Assembly (NCBI GenBank): GCA_035553375.1
Contig: DATNCY010000030.1
Location: 1 to 64,000, forward strand
Direction: 5' to 3'
Length of the DNA: 64,000 nucleotides
Source of the DNA: JAJPHU01 sp035553375
Lineage (GTDB): Bacteria; Planctomycetota; Planctomycetia; Gemmatales; Gemmataceae
Made by a program: the position numbers and the translations under genes. Below, in pieces: positions 49,059 to 57,897 of the stretch. Below the pieces are notes generated by a model. That model did not search any database, was not told the origin of the DNA, and saw nothing but the letters and a program-made list of their open reading frames with translations. Numbering within the stretch: the first letter of the stretch is position 1; the number at the start of each line of letters is the position of its first letter.

Positions 49059-50621
49059 ATGAGCAACCGTTGGTTGGGCATCTGTTGTCTGGGCATATTC
49101 GAACTGAGTGGGCTGGCTCCCTGCGCCTCGGCCGCTCCGCTGGATGCGGAAGCGCTGGCCAAGGGCATCGACCATCTGCTGGCCGTTCGCCAAATGGAGA
49201 AAAGCGTCCCGCCGGCTCCCCTCAGCGACGACGCCGAGTTTATCCGCCGCGTCTATCTCGACCTGGCCGGTTGCATCCCTCCCATCACCGACGCACACGA
49301 TTTCCTCGACGACACTCGCCCCAATAAGCGGCGTATCTGGGTGGAACTGCTGCTCGACGGCAAGAAGCCGAGCCGAAAACCAGACGCCTTCCCGCGGCAC
49401 TTCGCCAACGTCTGGCGCGGCTGGATTCTGTCGCGCGTCAACACGGAGAACGCGGCCAACCTCGCTCCCGCCACGGAAACCTGGCTGCGCGAACGCTTGA
49501 AGACGAACACCCCCTTCGATCGCCTCGTGCGCGAGATGATTACCGCAGCACCCTTCGAGAGTAACGGCTCCTCGCCCAGCGTGTTTTACCAGATCAACGA
49601 GTTCAAGCCGGAGAACCTGGCGGCCAGCGCCTCGCGGCTGTTTCTGGGCATCAAGTTGGAGTGCGCCCAGTGTCACGACGATCGCTCCGGCGGCAGTTGG
49701 TCGCAAAGCCAGTTCTGGTCGTTCGCGGCTTTCTTCGCCGGCGTCGAACCGCAGCGCGGTCAGGTATCGGACAAACGCGAGATTGAAATTCCCGGCAAAA
49801 AGAAACTCGTCCGCGCCCGCTTCCTCGATGGACCGGAGCCAGCCTGGAAGTCCAACGACAATCCGCGCGTCGTCCTGGCCGACTGGCTGGTCAACGCCAA
49901 CAATCCCTATTTCGCTCGCGCCATCGTCAATCGCCTGTGGTCGTACTTCTTCGGCATTGGTCTAACGGACCCTGTTGACGAGCAGGGCGCCCACAATCCG
50001 CCGAGCCATCCCGAACTGCTGGATGAACTGGCCCAGCAATTCGCCGCTCACGGCTTCGATTTGAAATACCTCATTCGCGCCATCGTCGGCAGCCAAGCCT
50101 ATCAACGTACCAGCGTCGCCAACCATGCCGGCCAGGACGATCCGCGTCTGTTCGCGCGCATGACGATTCGCGGACTCAGCGCCGAACAATTGTTCGACAG
50201 TTTGGCGGAAGCGACCGAGTATCAGGACACGAGTTCCGCCCCGTCGAATCGCTTCGGTAACCCGGAGAATCTATCGCCGCGGCAGAAATTCCTGGCGCGC
50301 TTCGCGCACCAAGACAAACCAACGGAGGCACCTACGTCGATCTTGCAAGCGTTGTATCTGATGAACAGTTCGTTCGTCGCCGAGCGGACCAGTCTGGAAC
50401 AGAATAAGACGCTCTCGACCCTCGCCGATCAGTCGGGGCCGGATTCCAGACGTATCGACTCACTATTTCTGGCGGTGTTGTCGCGTAAGCCGACGGCGAT
50501 GGAATCGAAGCGATTTATCGCTTACTACGTTCGCGGCGGACCTTCGCACGATCATCGCAAGGCGTTGGCTGACATCTTCTGGGCGTTGCTCAATAGCGCG
50601 GAGTTTCGGCTCAATCATTAG
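49059..50621 (+). CDS. DUF1549/DUF1553 domain protein
   Basis: Start ATG 49059 follows AGGAG and starts a signal peptide (about 1-26). 520 residues. DUF1549 covers about 30-260 with DAEFIRRVYLDLAGCIPPI and a CAQCH motif near 205. DUF1553 covers about 265-515 with NPYFARAIVNRLWSYFFGIGL and PPSHPELLDELAQQFAAHGFDLKYLIRAI. This is a signature planctomycete family, periplasmic or surface-exposed. It is usually paired with a DUF1501 gene, which is absent here. It is also shorter than most members. The cytochrome-like Cys motif hints at a redox or haem function that is not established. Confidence 0.88.
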   Translation: MSNRWLGICCLGIFELSGLAPCASAAPLDAEALAKGIDHLLAVRQMEKSVPPAPLSDDAEFIRRVYLDLAGCIPPITDAHDFLDDTRPNKRRIWVELLLDGKKPSRKPDAFPRHFANVWRGWILSRVNTENAANLAPATETWLRERLKTNTPFDRLVREMITAAPFESNGSSPSVFYQINEFKPENLAASASRLFLGIKLECAQCHDDRSGGSWSQSQFWSFAAFFAGVEPQRGQVSDKREIEIPGKKKLVRARFLDGPEPAWKSNDNPRVVLADWLVNANNPYFARAIVNRLWSYFFGIGLTDPVDEQGAHNPPSHPELLDELAQQFAAHGFDLKYLIRAIVGSQAYQRTSVANHAGQDDPRLFARMTIRGLSAEQLFDSLAEATEYQDTSSAPSNRFGNPENLSPRQKFLARFAHQDKPTEAPTSILQALYLMNSSFVAERTSLEQNKTLSTLADQSGPDSRRIDSLFLAVLSRKPTAMESKRFIAYYVRGGPSHDHRKALADIFWALLNSAEFRLNH

Positions 50622-50628
50622 CACGACT

Positions 50629-50676
50629 AGCCCGAAGCGCCAGCGACGGGTTTCGCCCCGTCGCTGGCGCTTCTGG
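50629..50676. repeat. GC-rich hairpin between convergent genes
   Basis: Arms 50629-50650 and 50657-50676 are inverted, AGCCCGAAGCGCCAGCGACGG-type, with few mismatches and a 6-base loop. It fills most of the 69-base gap between the convergent DUF1549/1553 and phosphoesterase genes and could terminate both. Confidence 0.8.
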
Positions 50677-50690
50677 TAGATCGACTGCCC

Positions 50691-51407
50691 TCACGAGCTT
50701 TTGTGCCCGTTCGGCGCCGGCGCGCCGGTGCGGAATACGTCAATTAGCATGTCCTTGGCATGGTCGGGCAGCGGGCTGGACTGGATGATGCCAATGGTGT
50801 CTTCAATGGGATATTCTACCCTTTTAAGATCTACTTTATAGTCTTCGATGATGGCATACGAAGCGCGTGGATCGCCGTCGCGCGGTTGACCGACGCTGCC
50901 GGGGTTGATGACCAGTTTGTCGCCGACCTCCAACACATACGGTTGATGCGTGTGGCCGACGCAGATGACATCGGCCTCGACGTTTTGCAGACGACGCGCC
51001 CAAAAATCGGCGTCCGGTAGTGCGTACTCGTCGAGCGGATCGCGTGGCGTGGCGTGGACGAGAAGATAGCGGGTGTTATCCAGTGTCACCAGGCGCGTCA
51101 CCGGCAGACGCGATAGAAAACGCAATTCGCTCTCACCGAGCCGTTCGCGTGTCAGCGGCCGGGTGATGCTGGTCAGATACTTGAAACCGCTGCGGCCCTG
51201 AACGACGACGTTTTGGGCGACGCCGTGGTCGTGGTTGCCGCGCACGGCGTGTTGCGCCTTGTCGCGCACCCAGGACACGCACGGCCCCGGTTCCAGGGCG
51301 TAATCGACCAGATCGCCCAGACACAGACAGACATCGTGCGGTTCGGCCGCCACCGCTTGCAGGGCCGGCCAGTTCCCGTGAATGTCCGCGATGACCAAAA
51401 TACGCAT
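50691..51407 (-). CDS. Calcineurin-like metallophosphoesterase
   Basis: Start ATG 51407 (MRILVIADIHGNW), where the family begins; the longer frame adds 21 unrelated residues. 238 residues with all five metal motifs: ADIHGN, GDLVDYA, RGNHDHG, a central HATPRD and GHTHQPYV. This YfcE/MPPE-like class hydrolyses phosphodiesters or phosphomonoesters with two metal ions. Substrates of such proteins range from cyclic nucleotides to RNA. It is cytoplasmic and encoded alone. The region 51408-51685 upstream holds the promoter and no other feature I can support. Confidence 0.85.
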   Translation of the reverse strand: MRILVIADIHGNWPALQAVAAEPHDVCLCLGDLVDYALEPGPCVSWVRDKAQHAVRGNHDHGVAQNVVVQGRSGFKYLTSITRPLTRERLGESELRFLSRLPVTRLVTLDNTRYLLVHATPRDPLDEYALPDADFWARRLQNVEADVICVGHTHQPYVLEVGDKLVINPGSVGQPRDGDPRASYAIIEDYKVDLKRVEYPIEDTIGIIQSSPLPDHAKDMLIDVFRTGAPAPNGHKSS

Positions 51408-51685
51408 GAGAAAATCGTGAGAAAAACGAGGGGCAGCGCTTGACGGCGACACTTCTGGTAGAGTATACACAAGGAGATTGGTTGAGGGGGATACTCATCG
51501 CCATTTTTTCGCCTCTCAACTCAATCACTCCGGCGTCGCTCACCATCGCATCACGCTTTTCCGTTTACTCGCACGGAGAAAGCGAGAGAATGTGGTTGGC
51601 GCGAAAACTTCGGACACCCGAATACGTCTTAGAGTAAGAACGCCTCTCGTTTGCTCACAATCCCCAACTGCGGGAGGGGTGGCTC

Positions 51686-51988
51686 ATGATCTCCAAACCG
51701 TCATTTCGCCGTCTGCCGCTGCGCGATCTGATGACCGACGCCGAGAAACGGGCGCGCGATCTGGTCGAGCATTTCACCGTCACCTGGCTGGCTCGCGTCG
51801 CCGACCTGGGCGACCTTAGCCGGCCCATCCGCAAACGCAGTCATTATCCGACGCTGTCGGCCTTGCAGAATGCCTTGCAGAAAACCGTTCAGATCAACGA
51901 CGAGACGCGGCAAATGATCGCGCATCTGACGCAGGAACTCAACGAAATCCTCGAACACGCGCGACGCGAACAACTGGCACGCCGATGA
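51686..51988 (+). CDS. Small hypothetical protein, helical
   Basis: 100 residues from ATG 51686, with GGGAGGGG about 8 bases before it. The sequence is soluble and helical: MISKPSFRRLPLRDLMTDAEK, then LQNALQKTVQINDETRQM with a possible heptad pattern and charged tail. It has no signal peptide. It shows the style of small planctomycete proteins of unknown role. It is 18 bases upstream of the nested repeat, and no neighbour suggests a function. Confidence 0.55.
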   Translation: MISKPSFRRLPLRDLMTDAEKRARDLVEHFTVTWLARVADLGDLSRPIRKRSHYPTLSALQNALQKTVQINDETRQMIAHLTQELNEILEHARREQLARR

Positions 51989-52005
51989 GCTTTTGCCAAG
52001 AAATG

Positions 52006-52219
52006 CCAAAATCCAGAGGGTGCCCGCTAAACGGGGTGTGCCTCTGGATTTTGGAGTTTTTCTCCCCTCTCCCCTGTACTCGGGGGAGAGGGGTAGGGGG
52101 TGAGGGGGCAGCAATCCCGCAGAATTCTCGCCCCCTCACCCCAACCCCTCTCCCCCTGAGTACAGGGGAGAGGGGTTTCGCCTCGATAGATCCAAAATCC
52201 AGAGGGTGCCCGCTAAACG
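52006..52219. repeat. Composite repeat: 28-bp direct repeats bracketing nested hairpins
   Basis: An exact 28-base direct repeat (52006-52033 and 52192-52219, core AATCCAGAGGGTGCCCGCTA) brackets about 158 bases. Inside, 52041-52054 is an inverted copy of the first 14 bases, and a long inverted repeat (about 52064-52127 with 52129-52175) is made of C/G runs of the CCCCTCTCCCC type. The direct repeats look like target or recombination sites. No gene lies inside. It precedes the start of the glycan cluster. Confidence 0.8.
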
Positions 52220-52301
52220 ATGTCGTCTTGTTTTTCCCCAAGAACTTGCTATCTCTCTCGCCGGTTCACAGCGAAAAAGAGCCGCGAGAGGGTGTGAAGG
52301 G

Positions 52302-53057
52302 ATGAAGCCGATCCGTCACCAACAATTCGACAATCTAACCTTCGAGGATTTCCGCCGGATGGCGGCCGATCGTTCGCTGTCCTGTTACGAGAAAATCGGC
52401 TTCCCGGACTCGTATCGGGCGGGCAAGGAAGAAGCCATCTTTCACGACATTCGGGGCAAACTGCCCCAACTGGGTCGGGACCGTCAAGTCGTGCTGGACA
52501 TCGGTCCCGGCTGTAGCGGCTTGGCTCACGCCCTGATCGACTTGTGCGGCGAACGAGAACACACGCTCCTGCTGGTGGATTCGCGGGAGATGCTGGACCA
52601 ACTACCGGATCGACCGCACGTCCGCAAATATGCCGCACTTTATCCGAACTGCCCGGAGTTGTTCGCGCAGTACGCCGGTCGGGTGCAGGCCCTCCTCGTT
52701 TACAGCGTCCTCCACTACATCTTCGACGAGGGCAACCTTTTCCATTTTCTCGATCGCTCGTTGGAGCTGCTAGCTCCCGGCGGAGCGATGCTTCTGGGCG
52801 ACATCCCCAACATCTCGAAACGCAAACGATTCTTCAGTTCCGCCGCGGGGATCGCCTATCACCAGCAGTACACCGGCCGAGACGAGATACCGGCGGTCCC
52901 CTTCAACCAAGTGGAGGCGGGCAAGCTCGACGACGCGGTTATCGTCGCCCTGCTGATGCGCTGCCGCGCGGCGGGCTATGACGCCTATCTCTTACCGCAA
53001 GGGGCCGACTTACCCATGACGAACCGCCGCGAGGACGTGTTGATCGTACGGCCTTGA
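52302..53057 (+). CDS. SAM-dependent methyltransferase
   Basis: 251 residues from ATG 52302 with GAAGGG before it; the longer frame starting at 52206 is in the repeat. Motif I VLDIGPGCSGLAH and later LLLVDSREML (acidic end of strand 2), LLVYSVLHYIF and GGAMLLGDIPN follow the class I methyltransferase pattern. First gene of the glycan-modification cluster on the plus strand. It may methylate a sugar or a small molecule; the acceptor is unknown. No signal peptide, so cytoplasmic. Confidence 0.8.
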   Translation: MKPIRHQQFDNLTFEDFRRMAADRSLSCYEKIGFPDSYRAGKEEAIFHDIRGKLPQLGRDRQVVLDIGPGCSGLAHALIDLCGEREHTLLLVDSREMLDQLPDRPHVRKYAALYPNCPELFAQYAGRVQALLVYSVLHYIFDEGNLFHFLDRSLELLAPGGAMLLGDIPNISKRKRFFSSAAGIAYHQQYTGRDEIPAVPFNQVEAGKLDDAVIVALLMRCRAAGYDAYLLPQGADLPMTNRREDVLIVRP

Positions 53058-53154
53058 TTCCGCGACGCCAACGATTCTCTCAAGTTGGAAACAGTAACGA
53101 TCCGAACGATAATGCAGGAGATAACGGCGACCGGCCCGACTTTTAGGAGCGGAA

Positions 53155-53832
53155 ATGGATACGCGGAAAGCTCTCGTCCTCGTCGGTGACAGTGCCTTCG
53201 CGGAAGTGGCCTACGAGTATTTCACCCACGATTCGCCCTATCGGGTGGCTGGCTTCAGCGTCGAGCGCGCCTACCTGAAGCGCGAGCGCCTCTTCGGTCT
53301 GCCGGTGGTTCCGTTCGAGGAGGTGCAGACGCATTTCGATCCGGCCCATCACGATCTGTTCGCGGCCGTCGTTTACACGCGGATGAACCGGCTGCGGGCG
53401 CGACTGTGCCAAGAAGCGAAGGCCAAGGGCTACACGCTGGCCAGCTACGTCAGTAGCAAGGCCTTCGTCTGGCGCAACGTCCACCTCGGCGAACACTGCT
53501 TCATCTTCGAGAACAACGTCGTGCAACCGTTCGTCAAGCTCGGCGACAACGTGATTTTGTGGAGCGGCAATCACATAGGCCATCATTCGGAGATCAAGGA
53601 CAACTGTTTCATCTCGTCGCATGTGGTACTGTCCGGATTTGTATGTGTCGGCGAAAATTCGTTCCTCGGCGTCAACAGCAGCGTGAGCAACAACCGCACC
53701 ATCGGTCGAGATTGCTGGGTGGGGCCGGGCGTCACCATCGCTCAGGATGCCCCGGAGGGCAGCCTTTACAACCTGGACAAAGTGACGCCGTCGCGGGTGA
53801 GCAGTCTGCGTTTTTTCAAGGTGGCGAGTTGA
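53155..53832 (+). CDS. Hexapeptide-repeat acyltransferase (NeuD/PglD-like)
   Basis: 225 residues. The N-terminal Rossmann-like part (VLVGDSAFAEVAYEYF) is followed by left-handed beta-helix repeats (about 105-205, e.g. LGEHCFIFENNVVQPFVKLGDNV, then IKDNCFISSHVVLSGFV), the layout of NeuD/PglD sugar O- or N-acyltransferases. It probably acetylates an amino sugar; next to the FdtA-like isomerase and DegT aminotransferase it could be the third enzyme of a 3-acetamido-hexose pathway. It is cytoplasmic. The next gene starts 3 bases after its stop. Confidence 0.83.
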   Translation: MDTRKALVLVGDSAFAEVAYEYFTHDSPYRVAGFSVERAYLKRERLFGLPVVPFEEVQTHFDPAHHDLFAAVVYTRMNRLRARLCQEAKAKGYTLASYVSSKAFVWRNVHLGEHCFIFENNVVQPFVKLGDNVILWSGNHIGHHSEIKDNCFISSHVVLSGFVCVGENSFLGVNSSVSNNRTIGRDCWVGPGVTIAQDAPEGSLYNLDKVTPSRVSSLRFFKVAS

Positions 53833-53835
53833 GCC

Positions 53836-54750
53836 ATGATGTGGGACAAACTCGGTCTCGTTTACGAAGCGAAGGGAGAGCAGCCGTGGGCACAATCCCA
53901 CGCCTTCATCCCCACGCCGCTGGTGCGCGACGAGAACACCATCCGCGTGTATGCCGCTTTCCTCGATAAGGAAAAGGTCGGCCGCATCGGCTACGTCGAT
54001 GTGGATGCGCGCGATCCGCGCCGCGTTCTCGACGTGTCTCCGCAACCGGTGCTGGATATCGGCATCGCCGGCACGTTTGACGACAACGGCGTGACGCCGG
54101 TCTGTGTGTTCGATCATCGGGGCAAGACGTTTCTGTATTACGTCGGCTGGCAGCTCGGCATCCGGGTCCGCTATTACCTGTTCGTTGGCCTCGCCATCAG
54201 TACGGACGGCGGCGCGAGTTTCCAGCGCTATTCGCGGACGCCGATCCTCGATCGCAGCGATGGCGAATTGTTCGTTCGCACCGCCGCCCACGTCCTGGTT
54301 GAGGAGGGCGTATGGAAGATGTGGTACATCGGCGGCAGCGATTGGACTGAGGTCCGCGGCAAGAGCGTCCCATCGTACACCTTGCGTTACCTGGAATCGG
54401 CGGACGGCCACAACTGGGGAAAGTCGGGGCGCGTGTGCCTCTCCTTCGCCTCGGAGGATGAGTACGGCTTCGGCCGGCCGTTCGTGCTGCGGCAGGACGG
54501 CATCTACCGCATGTGGTACTCGATACGGACCATCAGCAAGGGCTACCGGCTCGGCTACGCGGAATCGCCGGATGGGTTGGCCTGGCAGCGGATGGACGAC
54601 CAGATCGGCATTGACGTTTCGCCTGGCGGCTGGGATGCCGAGATGATGTGTTTCGGCGCGGTCGTGAGCGTCCACGACCGCACGTACTTGTTTTACAACG
54701 GCAACAATTACGGGCAGAGTGGTTTCGGTGTCGCGGTGAGGAAGTCCTAA
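53836..54750 (+). CDS. GH43-like beta-propeller protein
   Basis: 304 residues. It repeats the pattern xDGGASFxRYSRTPILDRSD and GIYRMWYSIRT, then YRLGYAESPDGLAW and RTYLFYNGNNYGQSG, which is the five-bladed propeller style of GH43/GH130-like enzymes. No signal peptide is present, so it may act inside the cell on a sugar intermediate. Catalytic acids cannot be assigned with confidence. It is directly followed by the FemAB-like gene (no gap). The assignment rests on repeat pattern and is moderate. Confidence 0.7.
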   Translation: MMWDKLGLVYEAKGEQPWAQSHAFIPTPLVRDENTIRVYAAFLDKEKVGRIGYVDVDARDPRRVLDVSPQPVLDIGIAGTFDDNGVTPVCVFDHRGKTFLYYVGWQLGIRVRYYLFVGLAISTDGGASFQRYSRTPILDRSDGELFVRTAAHVLVEEGVWKMWYIGGSDWTEVRGKSVPSYTLRYLESADGHNWGKSGRVCLSFASEDEYGFGRPFVLRQDGIYRMWYSIRTISKGYRLGYAESPDGLAWQRMDDQIGIDVSPGGWDAEMMCFGAVVSVHDRTYLFYNGNNYGQSGFGVAVRKS

Positions 54751-55722
54751 ATGATCGCTATCTCACGCTACTCGGACTCGAACAAAGACGAATGGGACGC
54801 CTTCGTCCGCGTCGCCAAGAACAGCGTGTTCTTCTTCCAGCGCGATTACCTGGAGTATCACGCCGATCGTTTCCACGATCATTCGCTGTGCTTTCACCAA
54901 GACGGCAAGCTGGTCGCCCTGCTGCCGGCGAACCGGCACGAAGGGCGATTGGTCAGCCACAGCGGCCTGACCTTCGGCGGCTTCCTGACGGATGCGGCCA
55001 TGACCACGCGGCTAATGATCGAGATGCTTTCCCAGCTGACCGTTTACCTCCGCGAGAACGGCATCACCACACTGGTTTACAAGTGCATCCCGCACATTTA
55101 CCACACGCTGCCGGCGGAAGAGGATCGCTACGCTCTGTTCCTGCGCGGCGCTCGCCTGTGCCGCCGCGATGTCACCTCGACCATTGAGCAGCAGAGCAAA
55201 CCGGCCTTCCAGGAGCGTCGCCGCCGCGGCGCTCGCAAGGCACGGACGGCGGGAGTGGTAGCCCGACCGAGTGAGGACTTCCCTTTGTTCTGGGCCATTC
55301 TTGAGGACACGCTTCAGCGCGCCCACGGGGCGCGCCCGGTTCATACGCTGGCGGAGATGGAACTCCTGCGCCGCAAATTCCCGGACAACATCAAGCTGTT
55401 CGGCTCCTACCTGGGCGAGCGGATGCTGGCCGGCGTGGTGGTCTTCGAGAACCGCACCGTCGCCCATGCTCAGTACATCTCGGCCGGCGAGGAGGGAAAA
55501 CGGATCGGCGCTCTCGACGCTCTCTTTTCCTGGCTGATTAACGAACACTACCCCGATAAGAGATATTTCGACTTTGGTATATCCACGGAAAGCAAGGGCT
55601 TGGTTCTGAACGAAGGGCTGATCGACCAGAAGGAAGGGTTCGGGGCGCGCGGAGTGGTCCACGATCACTACGAATTGGATGTCGCCAGCGCGACGGGAAT
55701 GCCGTCTCCCAGCGCCGCTTAG
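54751..55722 (+). CDS. FemAB/GNAT-like acyltransferase
   Basis: 323 residues. The N-terminus (SRYSDSNKDEWDAFV) and NSVFFFQRDYLEYHADRF match the FemAB-type opening. A second GNAT-like half follows (FPLFWAILEDTLQRAHGARPVHTLAEMELLRRKFPDNIKLFGSYLGERMLAG in shorter pieces), ending with RYFDFGISTESKGLVLNEGL. Such proteins transfer an acyl or aminoacyl group to a sugar or peptide. The gene starts at the base after the previous stop. It may decorate the glycan made by this cluster. A small hairpin follows. Confidence 0.75.
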   Translation: MIAISRYSDSNKDEWDAFVRVAKNSVFFFQRDYLEYHADRFHDHSLCFHQDGKLVALLPANRHEGRLVSHSGLTFGGFLTDAAMTTRLMIEMLSQLTVYLRENGITTLVYKCIPHIYHTLPAEEDRYALFLRGARLCRRDVTSTIEQQSKPAFQERRRRGARKARTAGVVARPSEDFPLFWAILEDTLQRAHGARPVHTLAEMELLRRKFPDNIKLFGSYLGERMLAGVVVFENRTVAHAQYISAGEEGKRIGALDALFSWLINEHYPDKRYFDFGISTESKGLVLNEGLIDQKEGFGARGVVHDHYELDVASATGMPSPSAA

Positions 55723-55747
55723 ACGCGATTTCAGAAGTCGGCGAAGC

Positions 55748-55765
55748 GGGGGACGCTAGTCCCCC
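55748..55765. terminator. Small GC hairpin between FemAB-like and PhyH genes
   Basis: GGGGGAC (55748-55754) and GTCCCCC (55759-55765) form a 7-bp stem with loop GCTA. There is no T-run, so termination is uncertain. It could instead be a processing or attenuation element within the cluster. Confidence 0.5.
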
Positions 55766-55808
55766 GTGGAAACGGATTCGTGGCGGAAGATGAAAAGAAA
55801 GGTCAAGG

Positions 55809-56654
55809 ATGATCCCGAACCAACCAGCGGCTTATGGCGTGACGAAGGTCACGGCCGCCGAGAATCCGTTGGAGATCCTGGCGGAGGAAGTGCTTCGCCG
55901 AGGCTACGTGGTGACCGACAGCGGCCTTTCCGCCGAGGACATCGCACGCTATCGCGAACAACTCGACGCCGTATACGCCGTCCAACAGCAGGAGATTGGC
56001 GGCGAGGAGAATATGCAACGGATCAACGACGCCAATGTGGCCCGTTGCCTGCTGGCTTACGACGACGTCTTCCTGACTATGGCCGCCAATCCCGTGTTGC
56101 TCGGCGTGGCCGAACGTATCCTCGGTGCCAACTTCGTCCTGCTCATGCAGAATGGAGTAATCAATCCCCCCGCCACGAAGCACTATCAGATTAACTGGCA
56201 TCGCGACCTGAATTACCAGCATTGGGTCTGCTCGCGCCCCTTGGCTCTGAGCGCCCTCTTCTGTCTGGACCCCTTCTCCCGCGAGACGGGCGGCACCTAC
56301 ATCCTGGCGGGAACGCACCTGAAGGAGGACTTCCCCTCCGACGCATTCGTCCGCCGCCATGAGGAAGTGATCGAGGCACCGCCGGGATCGCTGATCCTTT
56401 TCGACGCCATGATGTTCCATCGCGCGGGGCACAACACCTCCGGCATCATCCGCCGAGCTGTCAACCATGTGGTCGGAATGCCGATCCTGGGACAGCAAAT
56501 CAGTATGCCCGATATGCTGCAAGGCCGATTCAGCGACGATCCGTTTCTGGCCCGTTATCTCGGCTACCGCTGGAATCCACGGGCGGGAGTGCGTTCGTGG
56601 CGGATGCAGCGCTTGCGCGACGCGGACGAGACACGGCAGCGAAAGGGAGCGTGA
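55809..56654 (+). CDS. Phytanoyl-CoA dioxygenase (PhyH) family protein
   Basis: 281 residues. Fe(II)/2-oxoglutarate oxygenase motif: NWHRDLNYQHW carries the first His and Asp, and MFHRAGHNTS the second His. The arginine expected for 2-oxoglutarate could be RRAVNHV just after. PhyH proteins hydroxylate diverse molecules; here a hydroxylation of a lipid or sugar is plausible. It is cytoplasmic. The FkbM methyltransferase gene starts 4 bases after the stop, so they are co-expressed. Confidence 0.82.
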   Translation: MIPNQPAAYGVTKVTAAENPLEILAEEVLRRGYVVTDSGLSAEDIARYREQLDAVYAVQQQEIGGEENMQRINDANVARCLLAYDDVFLTMAANPVLLGVAERILGANFVLLMQNGVINPPATKHYQINWHRDLNYQHWVCSRPLALSALFCLDPFSRETGGTYILAGTHLKEDFPSDAFVRRHEEVIEAPPGSLILFDAMMFHRAGHNTSGIIRRAVNHVVGMPILGQQISMPDMLQGRFSDDPFLARYLGYRWNPRAGVRSWRMQRLRDADETRQRKGA

Positions 56655-56658
56655 GAAG

Positions 56659-57849
56659 ATGGATACCACCCATTTGCGTGGCCAGTTGGATGAGCTGTTT
56701 GGGCCGGGCGCGGCGAAGCGTGCCGAGGCGATACGACAGCGCTTGCGCGAGAATCTACACGGCGCGTCCGGTATTCTGATCTACGGTTCCGGCCGCACCG
56801 GCCGGACTATCGCCCGCGCCTTGAAGTCGGCCGGCCTCGCTCCGTTGGCCTTTCTGGACGATACACCCTGTAAGCAGGGGATCGAGATCGACGGCCTAGC
56901 CGTCTGCTCGCCCGTGGAGGCCCGCCGCCGTTATGGTGACGGTCCCACGGTCCTCGTCGCCATCTTCAGCCCCGGCCATTCCTTCCGCGGCACACGCCGC
57001 CGGCTGGAGGAGTTGGGCTTTCGCTCGGTGCTGTCGTTGTTCGCCGTTGCCGCATGTTTGCCCGAAAAGTTGCTGCCGTTCTATTTCTTTGACCGACCCG
57101 AGCGCGTTCTCGCCGCTCGCGATTCGTATTACCGTTTGTTCGATGCCTTGAGTGATCGGCGGTCGCGCGAGGAACTCGTCGCGCATCTGCGATTCCGGCT
57201 TGAGGTGGATCTTGAGGTTCTGCCCGAACCTGTGGGACTCGATTACGGCTATTTCGCCGGACGGCTGGCGGACAACGTCGGCTTTATCGACGGCGGCGCG
57301 TTCGACGGCGACTCGGTGCGTGCGTTCTTCCAGCTGGCGGGCTGCCGCTTCTCTCGGGTGATCGCCTTCGAGCCGGACGCGCTCAGCTTCGGCAAACTGA
57401 CCATGTATTGGCAGGGGTTGCCGGACTCCGTCCGCGAGCGGGTCGAATTGCGCAATGCGGGGTTATGGTCGGGATCGACGCGGCTTCAGTTTAACGCCAC
57501 CGGCACCCTGGGATCGTCTCTGGGCAACGGGCAGGGGTCTGAGGTCGCCGTCGTCGCGCTGGACGATTTACCGCACGCCTCGTTCCCGTTGTTCATCAAA
57601 TATGACGTGGAAGGGGCCGAACGCGATGCCTTGCTCGGTGCGCGGCGTCTGCTGGCCCGGGGAGATACGGCGCTGGCGGTAGCGGTTTATCATCGAGCGG
57701 ATGATCTGTGGTCATTGCCGGCCCTCATCCGCGAGATCAATCCCGCTTATCGCTTCGGTCTGCGTTCGCACATGGACGACGGGGCCGATCTCATGCTCTA
57801 CGCCGTGCCGCCGTCTCTGCGTACGGCCCAGGTTATGGAATGCAACTAA
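56659..57849 (+). CDS. FkbM family methyltransferase
   Basis: Start ATG 56659 is just after the PhyH stop, with GGGAGC before it; the track-length frame from 56467 overlaps PhyH. 396 residues. The N-terminal 110 residues have a Rossmann-like stretch (ILIYGSGRTGRTIARALKSAG). The C-terminal FkbM-type methyltransferase shows NVGFIDGGAFDGDSVRAFF, VIAFEPDALSFGKL and FIKYDVEGAERDALLGARR. FkbM enzymes O-methylate sugars or polyketides. In this cluster it is likely to methylate a glycan residue. Confidence 0.85.
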   Translation: MDTTHLRGQLDELFGPGAAKRAEAIRQRLRENLHGASGILIYGSGRTGRTIARALKSAGLAPLAFLDDTPCKQGIEIDGLAVCSPVEARRRYGDGPTVLVAIFSPGHSFRGTRRRLEELGFRSVLSLFAVAACLPEKLLPFYFFDRPERVLAARDSYYRLFDALSDRRSREELVAHLRFRLEVDLEVLPEPVGLDYGYFAGRLADNVGFIDGGAFDGDSVRAFFQLAGCRFSRVIAFEPDALSFGKLTMYWQGLPDSVRERVELRNAGLWSGSTRLQFNATGTLGSSLGNGQGSEVAVVALDDLPHASFPLFIKYDVEGAERDALLGARRLLARGDTALAVAVYHRADDLWSLPALIREINPAYRFGLRSHMDDGADLMLYAVPPSLRTAQVMECN

Positions 57850-57897
57850 GGGGGGGTCCGGGGACTCGTCGCCGGGACTACAAGGGGGATGACTCAC

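Noticed and set aside
52206..52301. Longer start of the methyltransferase at 52302
   Set aside because: The extension lies within the direct repeat and lacks a Shine-Dalgarno. ATG 52302 has GAAGGG and matches the family.
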